A stretch of DNA of 64,000 bases from Dryas octopetala (GCA_963921425.1 OY992832.1:10353249-10417248), one strand, 5' to 3'. Numbered from the stretch's first letter, positions 1 through 21,675 are shown. Translations and numbers: made by a program. Notes: generated by a model from the letters alone, not told the origin.

Positions 1-499
1 ATATTTGTTTTGGATTATAACTTTGGCCATATATATATTTCTGTAGCTTATGCAATGAGAGAGAGAGAGAGAGAGCCCACTCTCCTCATATGTCCCCCGA
101 GTCAAATTAAATTGGATTAGCCCAGCTTGTTGGATCTTTTGTTACTTACGTACATATCATTATCACCATCCTCACCCTTGTCCTAAATGCATAAGTCGAC
201 TACAATTGAAATAGGTAAAAATATAAACCTTATTTAGGTGTTTTTTTTTTTGTTTAATAATAAAATTCACTCATACGCTAGCTGTTAAGTTTCGTTTAAA
301 TGAATGTAATTTATGGTCATTTAGATCAAAATATATTTTTAGATGATACTTTTTGTGTATTTTTATAGTTGAGGATGTAAAAGGATATAATATAAGTGTT
401 TTGATAAGTCCTGTAAATTTGATAATCCTGGTCCTTACTCATTAGGACCTCGATCTCCATCCTTATTGTACACGTACATTTAGATTATGACATATGTGT
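1..499 (+). repeat. SRLK 3'-flank block, copy A, with (GA)n tract
   Basis: The first bases resemble the sequence about 300-350 bp downstream of the SRLK stop codons (compare 11,990 and 17,535: 'cttgtggattata'). This suggests that another SRLK copy ended just left of the window. The block, with a GA microsatellite near 57-75 and a conserved 'cccactctcctcatatg' stretch, is repeated at about 4,780-5,245. No reading frame in it looks real. Confidence 0.6.
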
Positions 500-2680
500 T
501 TTTTCTTTTTTGGTTATTTTTACACATGTTCACCCTCTCTAGTCAAGACCCTTCAATCTGATTTGTTGATGGGTGACCTCATTTGTTGAAGATCCCTTAG
601 GAGAGAGGATCCGGATCCTATAAAGATCAGATCCCTTCAATTAATTAATTTCTTAATTTCTGGGAAACTTACCTAAGCCCATGTCTTACTAAAAAACGTA
701 AGGCAGATGTATCCGGTCAACATGAAAGTCTTCCATGCAAGATTCGCGTAGAAATTTAATAAACAACGTGTTCTGCCTTCTGCGTCTCACAAGTCCAACA
801 ACGTGATTTTCAGCCTTTCACATTCACTACAACGTGATTTTCAGCCTTTCACAAGTCCAATAAACCCTCTTAAATTTTGTTCTCAGTCAAGCCCAAACCC
901 AACTCCAACTATTAGCCTTTCACATTCACTTTAACCCTTCTCATCTCCTCTCTCATATTTTCCCTCACTTGGCAAAATCCTACCATAGCTTGCTAGCTAA
1001 TCACTTCCTTACAGATTTGAACTTTCAATACTTATTAATTAAGCTCATCGATCTATATATGGCTTCCATTAAAGAATTCCTAAATAACTTTGTTTAAGTG
1101 TGAGGCTGATCTACTTTGCATTTGTAGTTCAATAATCCCATCCGTTTAATTTTTAAATTTCCTTCAAGAATAATCACAACAAAAATATCAAATAATTGAA
1201 GATCATTTAATTATTTAATTAAATGGTGACCATTTCAATACTTATCGAAAGTTTGTGATGTTTTTCATTTTTTTTTTGCCTGAAAAGTTCGTCCATTTTT
1301 TTATGTCATGATTAAATACTTTATTGGTTTATGATTTATCTCATTTTTGTAAGAATGATTCTTAAATAATTATTTTAAAAATATAATCATCGAACTACAA
1401 TATTGTGCAACAAAAACCACAAAGAATCTATTAATAAATTTATTTTAAAAAGTTCTTAATAAAAACTATATATAAGAAATGGGTAGATAATTTATCTAAT
1501 TTTTTGCAAAGATTATCTTTAAATACATACCTAAAAATTCAACGGGCTTTATAAGTTAAATATTATATGGAGTGGGTCACACGAGAGATCCCTTAAATAA
1601 AATTAATTGAAAAATCCCTCAATAAAAGGGCCATATATATGTCGGGAATCCTATGTACTATGTTATACATTGTCACGATAGCTGAAACAAAAAGTCAAGA
1701 AAGCAACCGAATGTAAAGCAATTGCAATGCTGATCGAGTGAACAAAATGTTAAGAAAAGTAATAAACATAAATTGTTAGAAGAATGCAACCTTTTGCATT
1801 CCAGTGCATGCATGTAATAAATTAATAATGGTGTTACAAATGGGTTGATTTAGAAAATACACATCTAATGGCTGATTTACAAATGGGTTGTCAATTGTAA
1901 AAGCTACACTCACACACCATATGGTAAGGCAATTATAATGTTCATTTCATTATATCAACTTTAAACAATGTGCTCTTATTGTATCATTTTCTAAATTCAA
2001 ATTAAGATTTTTAATTAATTAGAAGACATCACCCTTTTCTTCTTTTTTGTATAATGGAATATTACATGCATGTATATGTAATGGATTTGCCCGTACTAGC
2101 TACTATTTGTATCATTTTTTTCCAAGTGATCTAATTGATCTTTCTACTTTTCTTAGTCATGATTTAATTAGTCAATTATTGCAGTTATTGAGTAGTCCAA
2201 CTGAAAGGGTCGTGAAATTGTCTGCTCTACACCCAAGTTCGATCTCCCTCCACCAACTCCCAAAAAAAAAGGAAAAAAAAGTTAGTCAATCATTTACAGC
2301 TACATGTGCATGTACTAGCTATACTATATAATGGATTGCAATTTGCAAGCATGTGTGCCCAAAAGAAACATATAACTTTCAGCCTTTCAGTTTCATATAC
2401 ATGTACTCCAACCCTTCAATCTCTTCTCGATCTGTTTTTGTCTCAGCCCTGGGTTGCTCACTAGTCACTCGGAGCAGCCCACTAGGAGAGTTCGCAGTTT
2501 CAGTTAAGATAAAAGGTATTTTTTGCAGCACATGCATGCATGTGTGTGTATTTTCAAGTGGGTGTTTAATTATATTGTTTTTGAAATTGTTCTGACTGAC
2601 TTGTTCCTCTCTTTTAATTTGCTTGGTTTTAGAACTTTGGTTCCTTATAAATAAGAAAGTTTGATGGGTAATTTTCAAAT
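500..2680 (+). promoter_or_regulatory. Orphan SRLK promoter copy 1 (no gene attached)
   Basis: This stretch matches, block by block, the upstream regions of SRLK1, SRLK3 and SRLK4. A 'gatccggatcct' segment near 608 recurs near 3,520, 19,879 and 39,757. The 1,210-2,030 segment recurs at 5,775-6,600. The last block, with 'cagttaagataaaagg' near 2,500 followed by 'tgcagcacatgcatg', equals the sequence just before the SRLK start codons. Similarity stops near 2,560 and no signal-peptide exon follows. It is probably the upstream remnant of a deleted SRLK. Whether it still initiates transcription cannot be told. Confidence 0.6.
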
Positions 2681-2930
2681 GAGCAAAATATAGCAATATA
2701 TATATGATCCACAAACTTTGCCTCGGATATCATTTTAGTCCACAAACTTATTTTTTGAATTACAGTCTTCGAATTTTTTTTCATGTATCCCTTTAGTCTA
2801 ATCAGTCAAATATATCTAAACTTCCGTTAACTTTAAGGTTAAAAATGAAAATCAAATATTCTGAAATAATTAAAAAAAGGGAAAGACAAAAAAATTCATA
2901 AAAACCAAACCCCACCCACTTGATTACAGC

Positions 2931-2932
<2 letters not shown>

Positions 2933-3001
<69 letters not shown>
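2933..3001 (+). repeat. (CT)n microsatellite
   Basis: About 34 uninterrupted CT dinucleotides. Arginine/glutamate ORFs across it are artefacts of the repeat. Confidence 0.97.
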
Positions 3002-3003
<2 letters not shown>

Positions 3004-3129
3004 ATTGCAGCAAACATCACAGCCCCTTTCAAATTCTGATTGTCTTTGTCCAAACAGAAAATTACATAAATGGTTCACTTATTATTCGCTAAATCACGTT
3101 TGGTCTATAAATTTTTTTAAGTTCTATAT

Positions 3130-4640
3130 TTGGTCCATGAATTGTTGATGAGTGACAGTGACCTCTCTAGTCAAAGACCTTTCAATCATTTGTTGATGAG
3201 TGACCTCTCATTAATTTCGTGACGGAAAATGCTTGGCTCCATCCTTAATGTCAGCAGCGGGCCACCTATCAAAATTTGAAGCTGAAGAGAAGAAACACAT
3301 ATACATGAAGGAGAAATTATTCTATATAACCGATATATATTGACACGTGATATAACTAGTCTATGTGTTATAATATGAGTGAATGTTATTAATACTATAC
3401 CCTACTAATATAAACACATCGTCCAATAATACCCTTACACGTTGGATTGGTTATACTACGTGGCGGTATATCGGTTATACTCTATAATTTTTCTACATGA
3501 AGATCCCTTAGACAGAGCATCCGGATCCTACGAAGATCAATCAGATCCCTTCAATTAATTAATTCACCACCTGATTAATTTCTCTGGAAATCGAATGGCA
3601 GATCTATCCGGTCGACATGAAAGTCTTCCATGCAATATTCGCGTATCTAGCCACCACAAATAAATTCAACCTACAACCACCACAAATAAATTCAACCTAC
3701 AACGTGCATGATTTGCGTCTCTGCAAAACTTGAATATATATGTGGGGTCATCGTGTTGAAAAATATACTTGGATAATTGAACCACTCTAGTTTTTAAATA
3801 TTCAATTCAGAATTATTTAACTTAGACAAATTAGAGATTATGTAATCATTTCATTAAATGGCAACATTTAGTTGTTTATTAAAAATATTCGTATTTATCT
3901 ATTTATTTTACAACGATTAAATACCTTAATGATATTGATTTGTCTACTTTCTTTTTTTAAAAAAATTGATTCTTAATTGGAAATCTAAGGGGGGTGTCCC
4001 CAACTTAGATTTCATTGGATTTTAAAAGTCCAATGAAATCTAGGTGTCCCCAACTTGGATTTTAATGGATTCCAATGAAATTTAGGTGTCCCCAACTCAG
4101 ATTTTAATAGATTCCAATGAAATCCAGGTGTCCTCAAAAAGTCATGGATTTCATTAAATGAAGGATTTGGATGGATTTGGATGGATTTTAATGGATTTGA
4201 ATGCATTTTTTACACATAACAAATTCCATGAGAATTCCACCAAATTCCTTTGGATTTTGATGAATTCTATGGATTTTAAAATCCATTAAACTCTTTTAAA
4301 ATCTGAATTGGGGACACCCCCCTAAAAGTATTTGGTTTTGATCATCGAGCTACAATGTACAGTAAATCTTATAAGATATGTGTAAAGGTCATCTCAATCT
4401 AGAATAAGAAGAATAATAAGCAACGTACGTGGACAACTAATGAATCAAGAATGGACCTAAATCGAAAAAAACAAGACTTGAACTCAACCCAGCGTACGTT
4501 TTTAGACCTATGCCAAATTGTCTATTGACGCTATTATAAAAGCTACACTGACACAGTACATCCTAAGGCAATTATAATTAATGTTCATTTCATTATATCA
4601 ACTCTAAACAAAGTGCTCGATCTTATTGTCATTTTTCTAA
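3130..4640 (+). promoter_or_regulatory. Orphan SRLK promoter copy 2
   Basis: A second gene-less copy of the SRLK upstream region. It carries the 'ttgttgatgagtgacctct' block, the 'catccggatcctacgaagat' block near 3,519, and the 'ggcaattataat' to 'tgtcatttttctaatt' block near 4,570-4,640. Similarity to the SRLK1 promoter ends abruptly after 4,640. About 100 bp later the sequence becomes SRLK 3'-flank. This is what remains if a gene body was deleted between promoter and 3' flank. Confidence 0.55.
3989..4322. mobile_element. PIF/Harbinger-like MITE, 334 bp
   Basis: The ends form an inverted repeat beginning GGGGGGTGTCCCCAA, on the left directly and on the right as the reverse complement. The element is flanked by the 3-bp direct repeat TAA (3,986-3,988 and 4,323-4,325), the size and sequence expected for Harbinger/Tourist insertion. 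The interior is AT-rich with internal repeats of 'tggattttaatgga' and no coding capacity. Superfamily assignment rests on TIR and TSD only. Confidence 0.8.
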
Positions 4641-4734
4641 TTGAACCTGTCTGTGTCTGAGGAAAAAGGTTGATAAACCACCAAGCACAGACGCACACAT
4701 CAACTATCTGTAATTAGTCGATGGCCTTTGAATG

Positions 4735-4833
4735 CGCGCTTTGTGTTCCCTATAAATTAAAGTTGTTATAATTTAACACATATTTCTTGTGGATTATAAT
4801 TAACTTTAGCCATATATATATTTATGTAGCTTT

Positions 4834-4871
<38 letters not shown>

Positions 4872-5245
4872 ACTCTCCTCATATGTCACCCTAGTCAAAT
4901 GCAATTGGATTGGCCCAGCTTGTTGAACCTTTTGTTAATTAATTACATACCATTGTCATCATCCTCACCCTTGTCCTAAATGCATAAGTCGACTACAAGT
5001 GAAATAGGTAAGGATATAAAGCTTGTTTAGGTGTATTTTTGTTTAATAATAAAATTCACTCATACCGTTGAGTTTTGTTTAAATGTGTTATTTAGATCAA
5101 AAAATATTTTTAGATGATAATTTTTTGTGTATTTTTATAGTTGAGGATGTAAAAGTATATAATATAATTATTTTGATAAGTCCTGTAAATTTGATAATCC
5201 TTGTCCTTACTCGTTAGGACCTCGATCTCCATCCTTATTGTACAC
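4735..5245 (+). repeat. SRLK 3'-flank block, copy B, with (GA)n
   Basis: A second copy of the block at the start of the window. 'tgtgttccctata' and 'cttgtggattata' match the region downstream of the SRLK stop codons. A GA tract follows at about 4,838-4,868, then the shared 'cccactctcctcatatg' stretch. It marks the 3' edge of a missing gene copy. Confidence 0.6.
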
Positions 5246-5249
5246 AGAT

Positions 5250-7099
5250 CCCTTCAATTAACTAATTTCTTAATTTCTGGGAAACTTACCTGAGCCCATC
5301 TCTTACTGAAAAACGTAAGGCAGATGTATCCGGTCAACATGAAAGTCTTCCATGCAAGATTCGCGTATAAATTCAACAAACAACGTGTTCACAACTCCAA
5401 GTCTCCAACAACGTGATTTTCAGCCTTTAAGTCTATAAGAAGTTGTATATATTAAATTATTTTTTTTCATTTTTATAGTACGAAGCAGCCCCCACTTGAG
5501 AAATGATTTAAGAGGGTTTCCTAATTTGAGACATAGGGGCCATCTCTTAATGTCTAAGAAATTTACTAATATAAGCACGGGCCCACCTAATTTCTCTGAG
5601 ATCGATTGTATCAAGGACGAGAGATCCCATCGAGATAAGTCAGTCTTTCATGTATATGCGGAGAATTACGTGATTTGCGCTTGTGTAGGTTTCCTGATTT
5701 TGGTAGCTTTTTAATGATGTTGGTATTAGGCGATGGCCGCAAACCCAACTCCAACTATTAGCCTTAATTTCAATGGTGACCATTTCAATGCTTATCGAAA
5801 GTTTGTCATGTTTTTCTTTTTTTTTTTTGCCCGAAAAGTTCGTCCATTTTTTTATGTCACAATTAAATACTTTATTGGTTTATGATTTATTTCATTTTTG
5901 TAAGAATGATTCTTAAATAAATATTTTTAAAATATAATCATCGAACTACAATATTATGCAACAAAAACCACAAAGAATCTATTAATAAACTTATTTTAAA
6001 AAGTTCTTAATAAAAACTATATATAAGAAATAGGCAGGGAATTTATCTCATTTTTTACAAAGATTATCTTTAAATACATATCTAAAAATTAAACGGATTT
6101 TATAAGTTAAATATTATATGAAGTGGGTCATACAAGAGATCCCTTAAATAAAATTAATTGAAAAATTCCTCAAGGGCCATATATATATATATATATATCG
6201 GGAATCCTATGTACTATGTTATACATTGTCACGATAGCTGAAACAAAAAGTCAAGAAAGCAACCGAATATAAAGCAATTGCAATGCTGCTCGAGTGAACA
6301 AAATGTTAAGAAAAGTAATAAAATAAACATAAATTGTTAGAAGAATGCAACCTTTTGCATTGCGGCCAGTGCATGCATGTAATAAATTAATAATGGTGTT
6401 ACAAATGGGTTGATTTAGAAAATACACATCCGATGGCTGATTTACAAATGGGTTGTCAATTGTAAAAGCTACACTCACACACCATATGGTAGGGCAATTA
6501 TAATGTTCATTTCATTATATCAACTCTAAACAAAGTGCTCGATCTTATTGTCATTTTTCTAATTAATTTAGTCCAAATTAAGATTCTTCCTTAATAGAAG
6601 ACTGAAGACATACCCCTTTTCTTCTATTTCGCATAATGGATTGCATGTGCTAGTATCATATTTTTGTAAGTTAGTCAATGCTTTTACTAAGTCAATTATT
6701 TTGTGCGTAAATACTATATAGTTACTATATAATGGATATATATTCTATGTCCCCAAAAGAAAAATGTGATGCATGTTTTAGTGAACTCAATCCTAACCTT
6801 CAGCGTTTCACATTCACGTCTTCTTGATCAACTACATATATAATGGTTGTTCACGTGTTCACTAGTCACTCGGCAAAATCCTAGAGCAGTATATTGCAAG
6901 TTTCAGTTAAGATAAAAGGTAATTTTTGCAGCACATGCATGTGTGTGTGATTCTCCTTGACCGTTTTGTCTTTCTTTGTATTTACCACCCTTTTAAAGTT
7001 TGAAGAAATTTACCTGTCATTTAAGTTAATTTTCTTTCCTGGTTCAGGCTTCTTATATATAAATTAAAATTTTGGTTCTGCCGTTGCAGGTGTTCATAT
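5250..7099 (+). promoter_or_regulatory. SRLK1 upstream region with probable 5'-UTR intron
   Basis: The only one of three upstream copies on this side still joined to a gene. A candidate 5'-UTR intron runs 6,919-7,089: AAAAG/GTAATT donor, TTGCAG/GTG acceptor ten bases before the ATG. The same layout occurs before SRLK3 (22,925-23,102) and SRLK4 (41,570-41,742). A TATA-like 'cttatatataaatt' near 7,050 is a competing explanation: transcription may start just before the ATG, with no UTR intron. A TA microsatellite lies near 6,180. No other coding sequence is seen. Confidence 0.5.
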
Positions 7100-11677
<4,578 letters not shown>

Positions 11678-12089
11678 CTTACTAATCGTGTTTGGTGTGC
11701 TCTTAACAATTTAATTAAGCTACAAGTCTTTACGTTAGCTTTCATTGATTGGTATGTGCGTTGGGAAGAAGAACGATACATTATAATTCCACCAAGCTGA
11801 TTTCTGTAGGGATACGCATCAAACTATAATTGGTTGGGCCTTTAGGCGCCCTTGTGATGCATTGTCGACTAGTCTTCAAGAAAAACGGTGCATGGATGAT
11901 AAGTTTTAATTTCCAAGTTTGATGTTCAGGTGATGCTTGTTTGTGTGTTCCCTATATTAATATATAAAATAGTATAGATGTTATTAACACATGTTTCTTG
12001 TGGATTATAAATTTTTCTAATGGCTTAATTATTACTTTGTCATTCAATCTTTTTTCGAAACTCCACTAGACCAACTCAGAGTTTAATTA
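11678..12089 (+). other. SRLK1 3' flank
   Basis: No gene. The first 370 bp are repeated almost exactly after SRLK2 (17,218-17,600) and with more changes after SRLK3 and SRLK4. The 3'-UTR and downstream DNA were thus copied together with the genes. No clear polyadenylation signal stands out from the AT-rich background. Confidence 0.7.
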
Positions 12090-12360
12090 CACTACAAAAA
12101 AATACAAAAAAACAAAACTTGGGCGACAAAATCAAGTAAGATTTGTCGCCTAAGATTTCAACGATCCGAACCGTCTATTTTTTAAGATTATCGTTGTAAA
12201 AAATTAAATAAATCAGAAGTCATTAATCTATCTAACTTTGATCAAACAAATAGATGAACAAAATAAGCACTTGAAATGATGACAATTTAATTTTTGTAAG
12301 TAAATAGTTTTCGATTTACTTAATTTTTAGAAGTCGTAAAAATTCTAAAAAAAAAATCCT
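12090..12360 (+). mobile_element. CACTA-family terminal fragment
   Basis: Begins CACTACAAAAAAATAC and soon contains a hairpin of 'gggcgacaaa' and 'tttgtcgcc'. It then has 'aacgatccgaaccgt', also found in the CACTA remnant at 33,927-38,049 (36,252). No matching opposite end was found before SRLK2, so it looks like a broken end or an internally deleted copy. The right limit is approximate. Confidence 0.55.
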
Positions 12361-12850
12361 TAAATCAACATGTTGATGAATAATTTGAAAAACCATAGTT
12401 AAAAAAATGAAAGAATCAAACTCAATCAATGTAAACGAGGAAAGATGGAGCAAGAGAGTGAATTTTGTGGCAAAACCACAGAAGAATACATTTTGGGACG
12501 TAAATCCAAATCCTATAAATCCAAAAAAAAAAAAAAAAAATCCAAATCTCCAGGAGCTGAAGCAAAATTTGGAAAGCAAAGAAAAAGGGTTCATACTCAG
12601 GCATAGTAAAAGTTGTAAATCACGTTTACATGCATGCCCAAGTCATGCCAAGTCCATTTCCCTTCCATATTTGTACGTAACTTTTGTTTTTCAAAAGAAG
12701 AAATAAGAAAGAGTAGGAAAAATACATAAAAGGCAAAGTCAACAAGAAGCCCTCTTTTCTATTCAGAATACACCAACAAATGTCTTAAAAATGAACAAAA
12801 GCCCAATGCCTCTCATATGCTTTGAGCAAGAGAACCCCGATTGTAAAACA
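12361..12850 (+). other. Spacer and presumed SRLK2 upstream region
   Basis: AT-rich DNA with a 20-bp A run near 12,522. It shows no similarity to the other SRLK promoters, in keeping with the foreign first exon of SRLK2. An in-frame upstream ATG at 12,791 exists. The ATG at 12,851 gives the better signal peptide. Confidence 0.4.
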
Positions 12851-17217
<4,367 letters not shown>

Positions 17218-18439
17218 GTTACTAATCGTGTTTGGTGTGGTCTTAACAACTTAATTAAGCTACAAGTCTTTACTTTAGATTTCACTGATTGGTATGTGGC
17301 AGGGTTGGGAAGAAGAACGATACATTATAATTCCACCAAGCTGATTTCTGTAGGGATATGCATCAAACTATAATTGGTTGGGCCTTTAGGCGCCCTTGTG
17401 ATGCATTGTCGACTAGTCTTCAAGAAAAACGGTGCATGGATGATAAGTTTTAATTTCCAAGTTTGATGTTCAGGTGATGCTTGTTTGTGTGTTCCCTATA
17501 TTAATATATAAAATAGTATAGATGTTATTAACACATGTTTCTTGTGGATTATAAATTTTTCTAATGGCTTAATTATTACTTTGTCATTCAATCTTTTTTC
17601 AAGATCTCAATTTACCACTTGAGAGTTTAAGACTTTATTTGTCTCACTTAACTATCGAAACTTATTTTCGTGACATATTTACCTAAATTCGTTAATTTTT
17701 TTTTGAATAAATATGTTTAAAAGATCAATTAGAAAAAGAAAAAAACAGACAAAACTAACGGAGGCCATGAGAGCGAGGGTAAGAGATGGGAAGGGCCGTC
17801 AATGGTGGGGTTGGCGAAAAGTGGATGGGGGGAGGGGGGGAGGGGGGGAGGGGGGGGTGGTGCCTGTGCCACCAGAGTCACCAGACTGACCTGAATTCAA
17901 TTGGCAGTTTGGGTAACTTGGGTAAGAATAATTAATAAGTTGATTGACCAAACAACTAGAGTCATAATTTCTTAATCTAAATTATAATTTGGGCATTAAT
18001 AATTAATTGGTGCATTTTGCTTAAAAATTAAGGAGAGAAATTAGAGGACCATGGCATTGCATGTGTCTCTAAATACCTGGATTAGTGTTCCTCTAATGGA
18101 AAGATATAATAACCTCTACGGCTTTTAAACACTCCACCTATATCAAAACTTCGGTTCCTTCTAAATAAGAAAATTTGATGGCTTGATGAATGATCTTTAA
18201 AAAACAAATTTAATGCATGGATTATTGGTTGTATATATATTTTTTTTTTTGGCCAGGATTGGTTGTATATTTAAACAATGAGAACGTGCATGTATATCTT
18301 AAGCTGAAACTTGTTAAGTATCAAGAAATTGAATTATGTTTAGATAAAGATTATTCAATTTTTATGTAAAAAAATATTAATATTTAATTATAAAGAAAAA
18401 AAAATATGATAAGATTAGTTTTTTTACCTTACAAAAAAA
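17218..18439 (+). other. SRLK2 3' flank and spacer
   Basis: The first 380 bp copy the SRLK1 3' flank. Beyond about 17,600 there is unrelated AT-rich DNA, a G-rich run (17,827-17,858), and near 18,145 a short match to the end of orphan promoter 1 ('ggttccttctaaataagaaa'; compare 2,640). No gene is visible. Confidence 0.6.
17827..17858 (+). other. G-run tract, potential G-quadruplex
   Basis: Four or more runs of six to eight G separated by single A bases, ending in 'ggtggtg'. This is the pattern expected to fold into a G-quadruplex on the plus strand. Confidence 0.6.
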
Positions 18440-18700
18440 ACCAAGAGTATTTAGCTATGCAAGTGACTTGATGGAATCTGATAGATCAACTTATCATTAT
18501 CACTGGGCTTCAAAATGAGGGAAATATGATAAATGACTTAAGAGTATTTAGCTATGCATATGCATGTCATGGCTACCACAGCTCTCTGATGACAACAAAT
18601 CATCTAATAATTCCTTACACATTGTAATATTGGTTACACTCAATAATTTTTTCTTGGGGAGAGTGGCTTTGGACCTATTTAAAAGGCATGGAGGGAGCTA
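18440..18700 (+). pseudogene. Relic of an SRLK kinase exon 3 (unit 1)
   Basis: A decayed copy of the exon that encodes the start of the kinase domain. Pieces of DLMESDRST, GLQNEGNMINDLRVFSYA and a GESGFGPI-like glycine loop (18,655-18,685) can be read, with stops and a small insertion near 18,560. No other exon of this copy is nearby. Its unit 2 counterpart (38,050) is cleaner. It marks the left edge of the segmental duplication and the empty site of the CACTA element. Confidence 0.7.
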
Positions 18701-18766
18701 CTAATTAAGGGACCATAGGGGACATGTGTCCCCCCTCTCATGTTTTTCTTATACTTTTTACATATG

Positions 18767-19235
18767 TACGTATAAGTGGAGCTATGATTGTTATTGCTTA
18801 TTAATAATAATATGTAAGTGAAGTTATGGTTGATGCTGCTTGTCAGTCAAGTAGTAACAATATGTAAGTGGAACTATGGTTAATACTGCTTGTCAGTAAC
18901 AATATGTAAGTGAGGCTATGATTGTCGCTGCTTGTCAGTAACAATATGTAAGTGGGATTATAGTTGGTACTACTTGTCAGTAACAATATATGTGGGAATA
19001 TGATTGGTACTGCAATATGTAAGTGGGGCTATGGTTATTACTACTTGTCAATAACTGTATGTAAGTGGGGCTATGATTGTTATTACTTGTTAGTAATAAT
19101 TAATTATAGTAACAATATATAAGTGGTGCTATAATTGTTAATGTCTGTCAGTAATTTGTAATATTTTTTTGTCAATTATTAGCTTATAATAAAAAATAAT
19201 AAGTGAAGCTATAATTGTTATTGTCTGTTAATAAC
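18767..19235 (+). repeat. Minisatellite, about 42-bp unit, roughly ten degenerate copies
   Basis: Units share 'aacaatatgtaagtggg' and 'ctatgattgtta' and end in 'cttgtcagt'. Unit length wavers between about 38 and 50 bp. The array is absent from the matching part of unit 2, where other sequence (38,161-39,303) occupies the place. Confidence 0.85.
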
Positions 19236-21675
19236 AAAACTCATGTATTCTTTTGTAAAAAAAAAAAAAAAAAAAAAAAGAATTAAACCCATGAATTAGT
19301 TTAAAAAAAGAAAGATAAAGAGATGTATAAATTTAGTACAATGGCTCAAAGCAACAACACATGGTTGCAAAAAAAGAAGACAAATGATAGTTGATAGTTA
19401 CATAGCAGGTGGTTTCAGCAAAAAAGGAAAAAAGAAAACACATGTCAGCTAGTAGGTACATAACAAGTGGTTTCAGCAAAAAAGGACAAAAAAAAAAAAG
19501 ACACATGCCAGCTATTAGGTACATAGCACTATAGCAGGTGCAAAAGTAAGGAAGAAAACTAAACATGCGGTGGCATGAATGTAATTTAAATTCTTTTTAA
19601 TAGCTTTTCACTTTTGTTCAGCTATGTGTTGGGTGTTTTAAGAAGTGGGCGGATAAGAAATTACTGTAGCGTGTGGGTTTAATAATCAGGTGTATATCCC
19701 AAGTAGACTTTTAAAAAAAGCCCTATAATATATGTGTGTTTTTTTTTTTTTGTTATATTTACACATGTAACACATGTACACCCTCTGTAGTCAAGTCAAG
19801 TCAAGTCAAGTCAAGAAGTACTTTTCAATCTGTTATGTTGACGGGTGAACGATCATTTGTTGAAGATATATCCCTTAGATCCGGATCCTACGAAGATCAT
19901 CCCTTGAATTAATTAATTAATTTCCTAAATATTTCTGGGAAGCTTACCTGAGCCCGGGGACCATCTCTTTACTAATTAAGAAAGCGCGCACCACCTGATT
20001 TCTCTGAAAAACCTACGGCAGATATATCGATCCGGCCGATATGATCAAAGTTTTCCATGCAAGATTGGCGTAGAAACCACGTACAGCAAATAAATTCAAC
20101 AGACAACATGATTTGCGCCTCACAAGTCCAACAACGTGATTTTCTACCTTTCACATTCACTACAACTCTTTTCTTCATCTTTTTCTCAACCACAGCTAGC
20201 TAGTCAATTCATTGTAGACAGAGCCAGCCGCCCAGCCCTCAGCAAAGGCGGCACCAGGGGCTACCACCCAGGCCCACTTTCAAGGAGGTCTAATTTTTTA
20301 TTATATAAGGCAACCGCCCAGACCATTTAAGGCCCACTTTCAAGGTGACCCAATTTTTTATTATATAATAGTAATGATGAGAGACCGTTCATTTTTTAAG
20401 TCTATGTAAAAAACCATTCAAATCAGTAATTATTTGGTCCTCCAACATTTGCAAACAAATACAGTTCGTCAGATAAAGTTAAAATGATGTTGACAGTAAT
20501 ACACTGGCTAAACCGTTTCCGATTTGATTGATTTTTTACAATAATGTATTATTTTTAAATGATGTCATAAAACATAGACGGTTCCAATCATTAAAATTCG
20601 TTGTTGGGTTATTAGGGTGAGTAAGAAATTTCCTGCTTGACGCTCTTCTTTGATTAACTCTAGATGGGTTTCTCTTGATCTCTTCCCTAGTCCTCATATC
20701 TTCTCTATTGTCTCCTAAGAAATTAGGGTTTGCAGAATTTTTGTATTTTCTTCTTCTAATTTATGTATGTCTTATTAGGTTATCATATCAATTAGTTATT
20801 TAGTCTTTAATTTTCATTTAATTGTGATTTTCTGCTTGATTCTTGAAGATTTAGATTTTGTTTGGCTTAATCGGACCCAATCTTTGTACAAATTGTGATA
20901 GGGGAGTGCTAGGATATCTCAATAAATCGTGCCTCAATAACATGGATTTTCCATGTCAATTATAATATTTAAATTTGTTATTTACAACTCATAATAATTT
21001 GTCATGTAAATCTTTTTAAAGACTTATTTATCCTTTTTTAAATCTTACAAACTTTAAATTAAATTAAAAAAATATTAAGATTTAAAAATCCTCAAATTAG
21101 AAAAACCTATAGCTAAATCTTTGAAAAAAAAAAAAAACAAACGATTTCTTCACAGAAAAAAGTTAGCCTTTACTTATTTAATACAAGCAGATTCCAACAA
21201 AGAAGGCAACACTAGGAGGGACAGTAGTGGAATGGGATCTTTGCTCTGATTGAACTTAACTCAACAAAGACGAAGAAGAAGGAGAATTTGATAAACTGCT
21301 TCCCAGAGAGTTTTGCATACCACTGCAACCAAAAGAGGCATTATTGTTAGGCTGCTTTAGTTGAAGAGGCTTCGACCAAAAAACTACCCCAACCCCAATT
21401 CGATCACCAAATACCTATGAAATAAAAGAGAAAAAATAAATTGATTGAGAGAAGAAGCATGCTTTTTGGACGATTGGAGAGAAGAAGCATGCATGCCTTT
21501 TGGACTATTGGAGAGAAAAAAGTGACTTAAGTTAGACTTGGACAGATAGAGCCTCCCCTTCAACGTGTTACAGTTTCTTTCTTTTTTTTCCTTTTTGGTT
21601 TTGATGGAGATCGATGAAGAACGTTCAATTCTTTAAACAACAATTTGATTGTACAATATTGAGTAATTATAGATA
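19236..21675 (+). other. Unit 1 spacer with SRLK upstream blocks
   Basis: From about 19,390 it aligns with unit 2 from 39,303, including the 'gatccggatcctacgaagat' block (19,878) also present upstream of SRLK1. A (TCAAG)5 repeat lies at 19,791-19,815; unit 2 has two copies. Similarity to unit 2 breaks near 20,370 and resumes near 21,450, so about 1.1 kb is either inserted here or deleted there. That block contains 5'-UTR-like 'ttagggtttgcag' near 20,725 but no convincing ORF. Confidence 0.55.

Noticed and set aside
2802-3078. Minus-strand ORFs rich in Glu-Arg repeats
   Set aside because: They are translations of the (CT)n microsatellite and have no other coding character.
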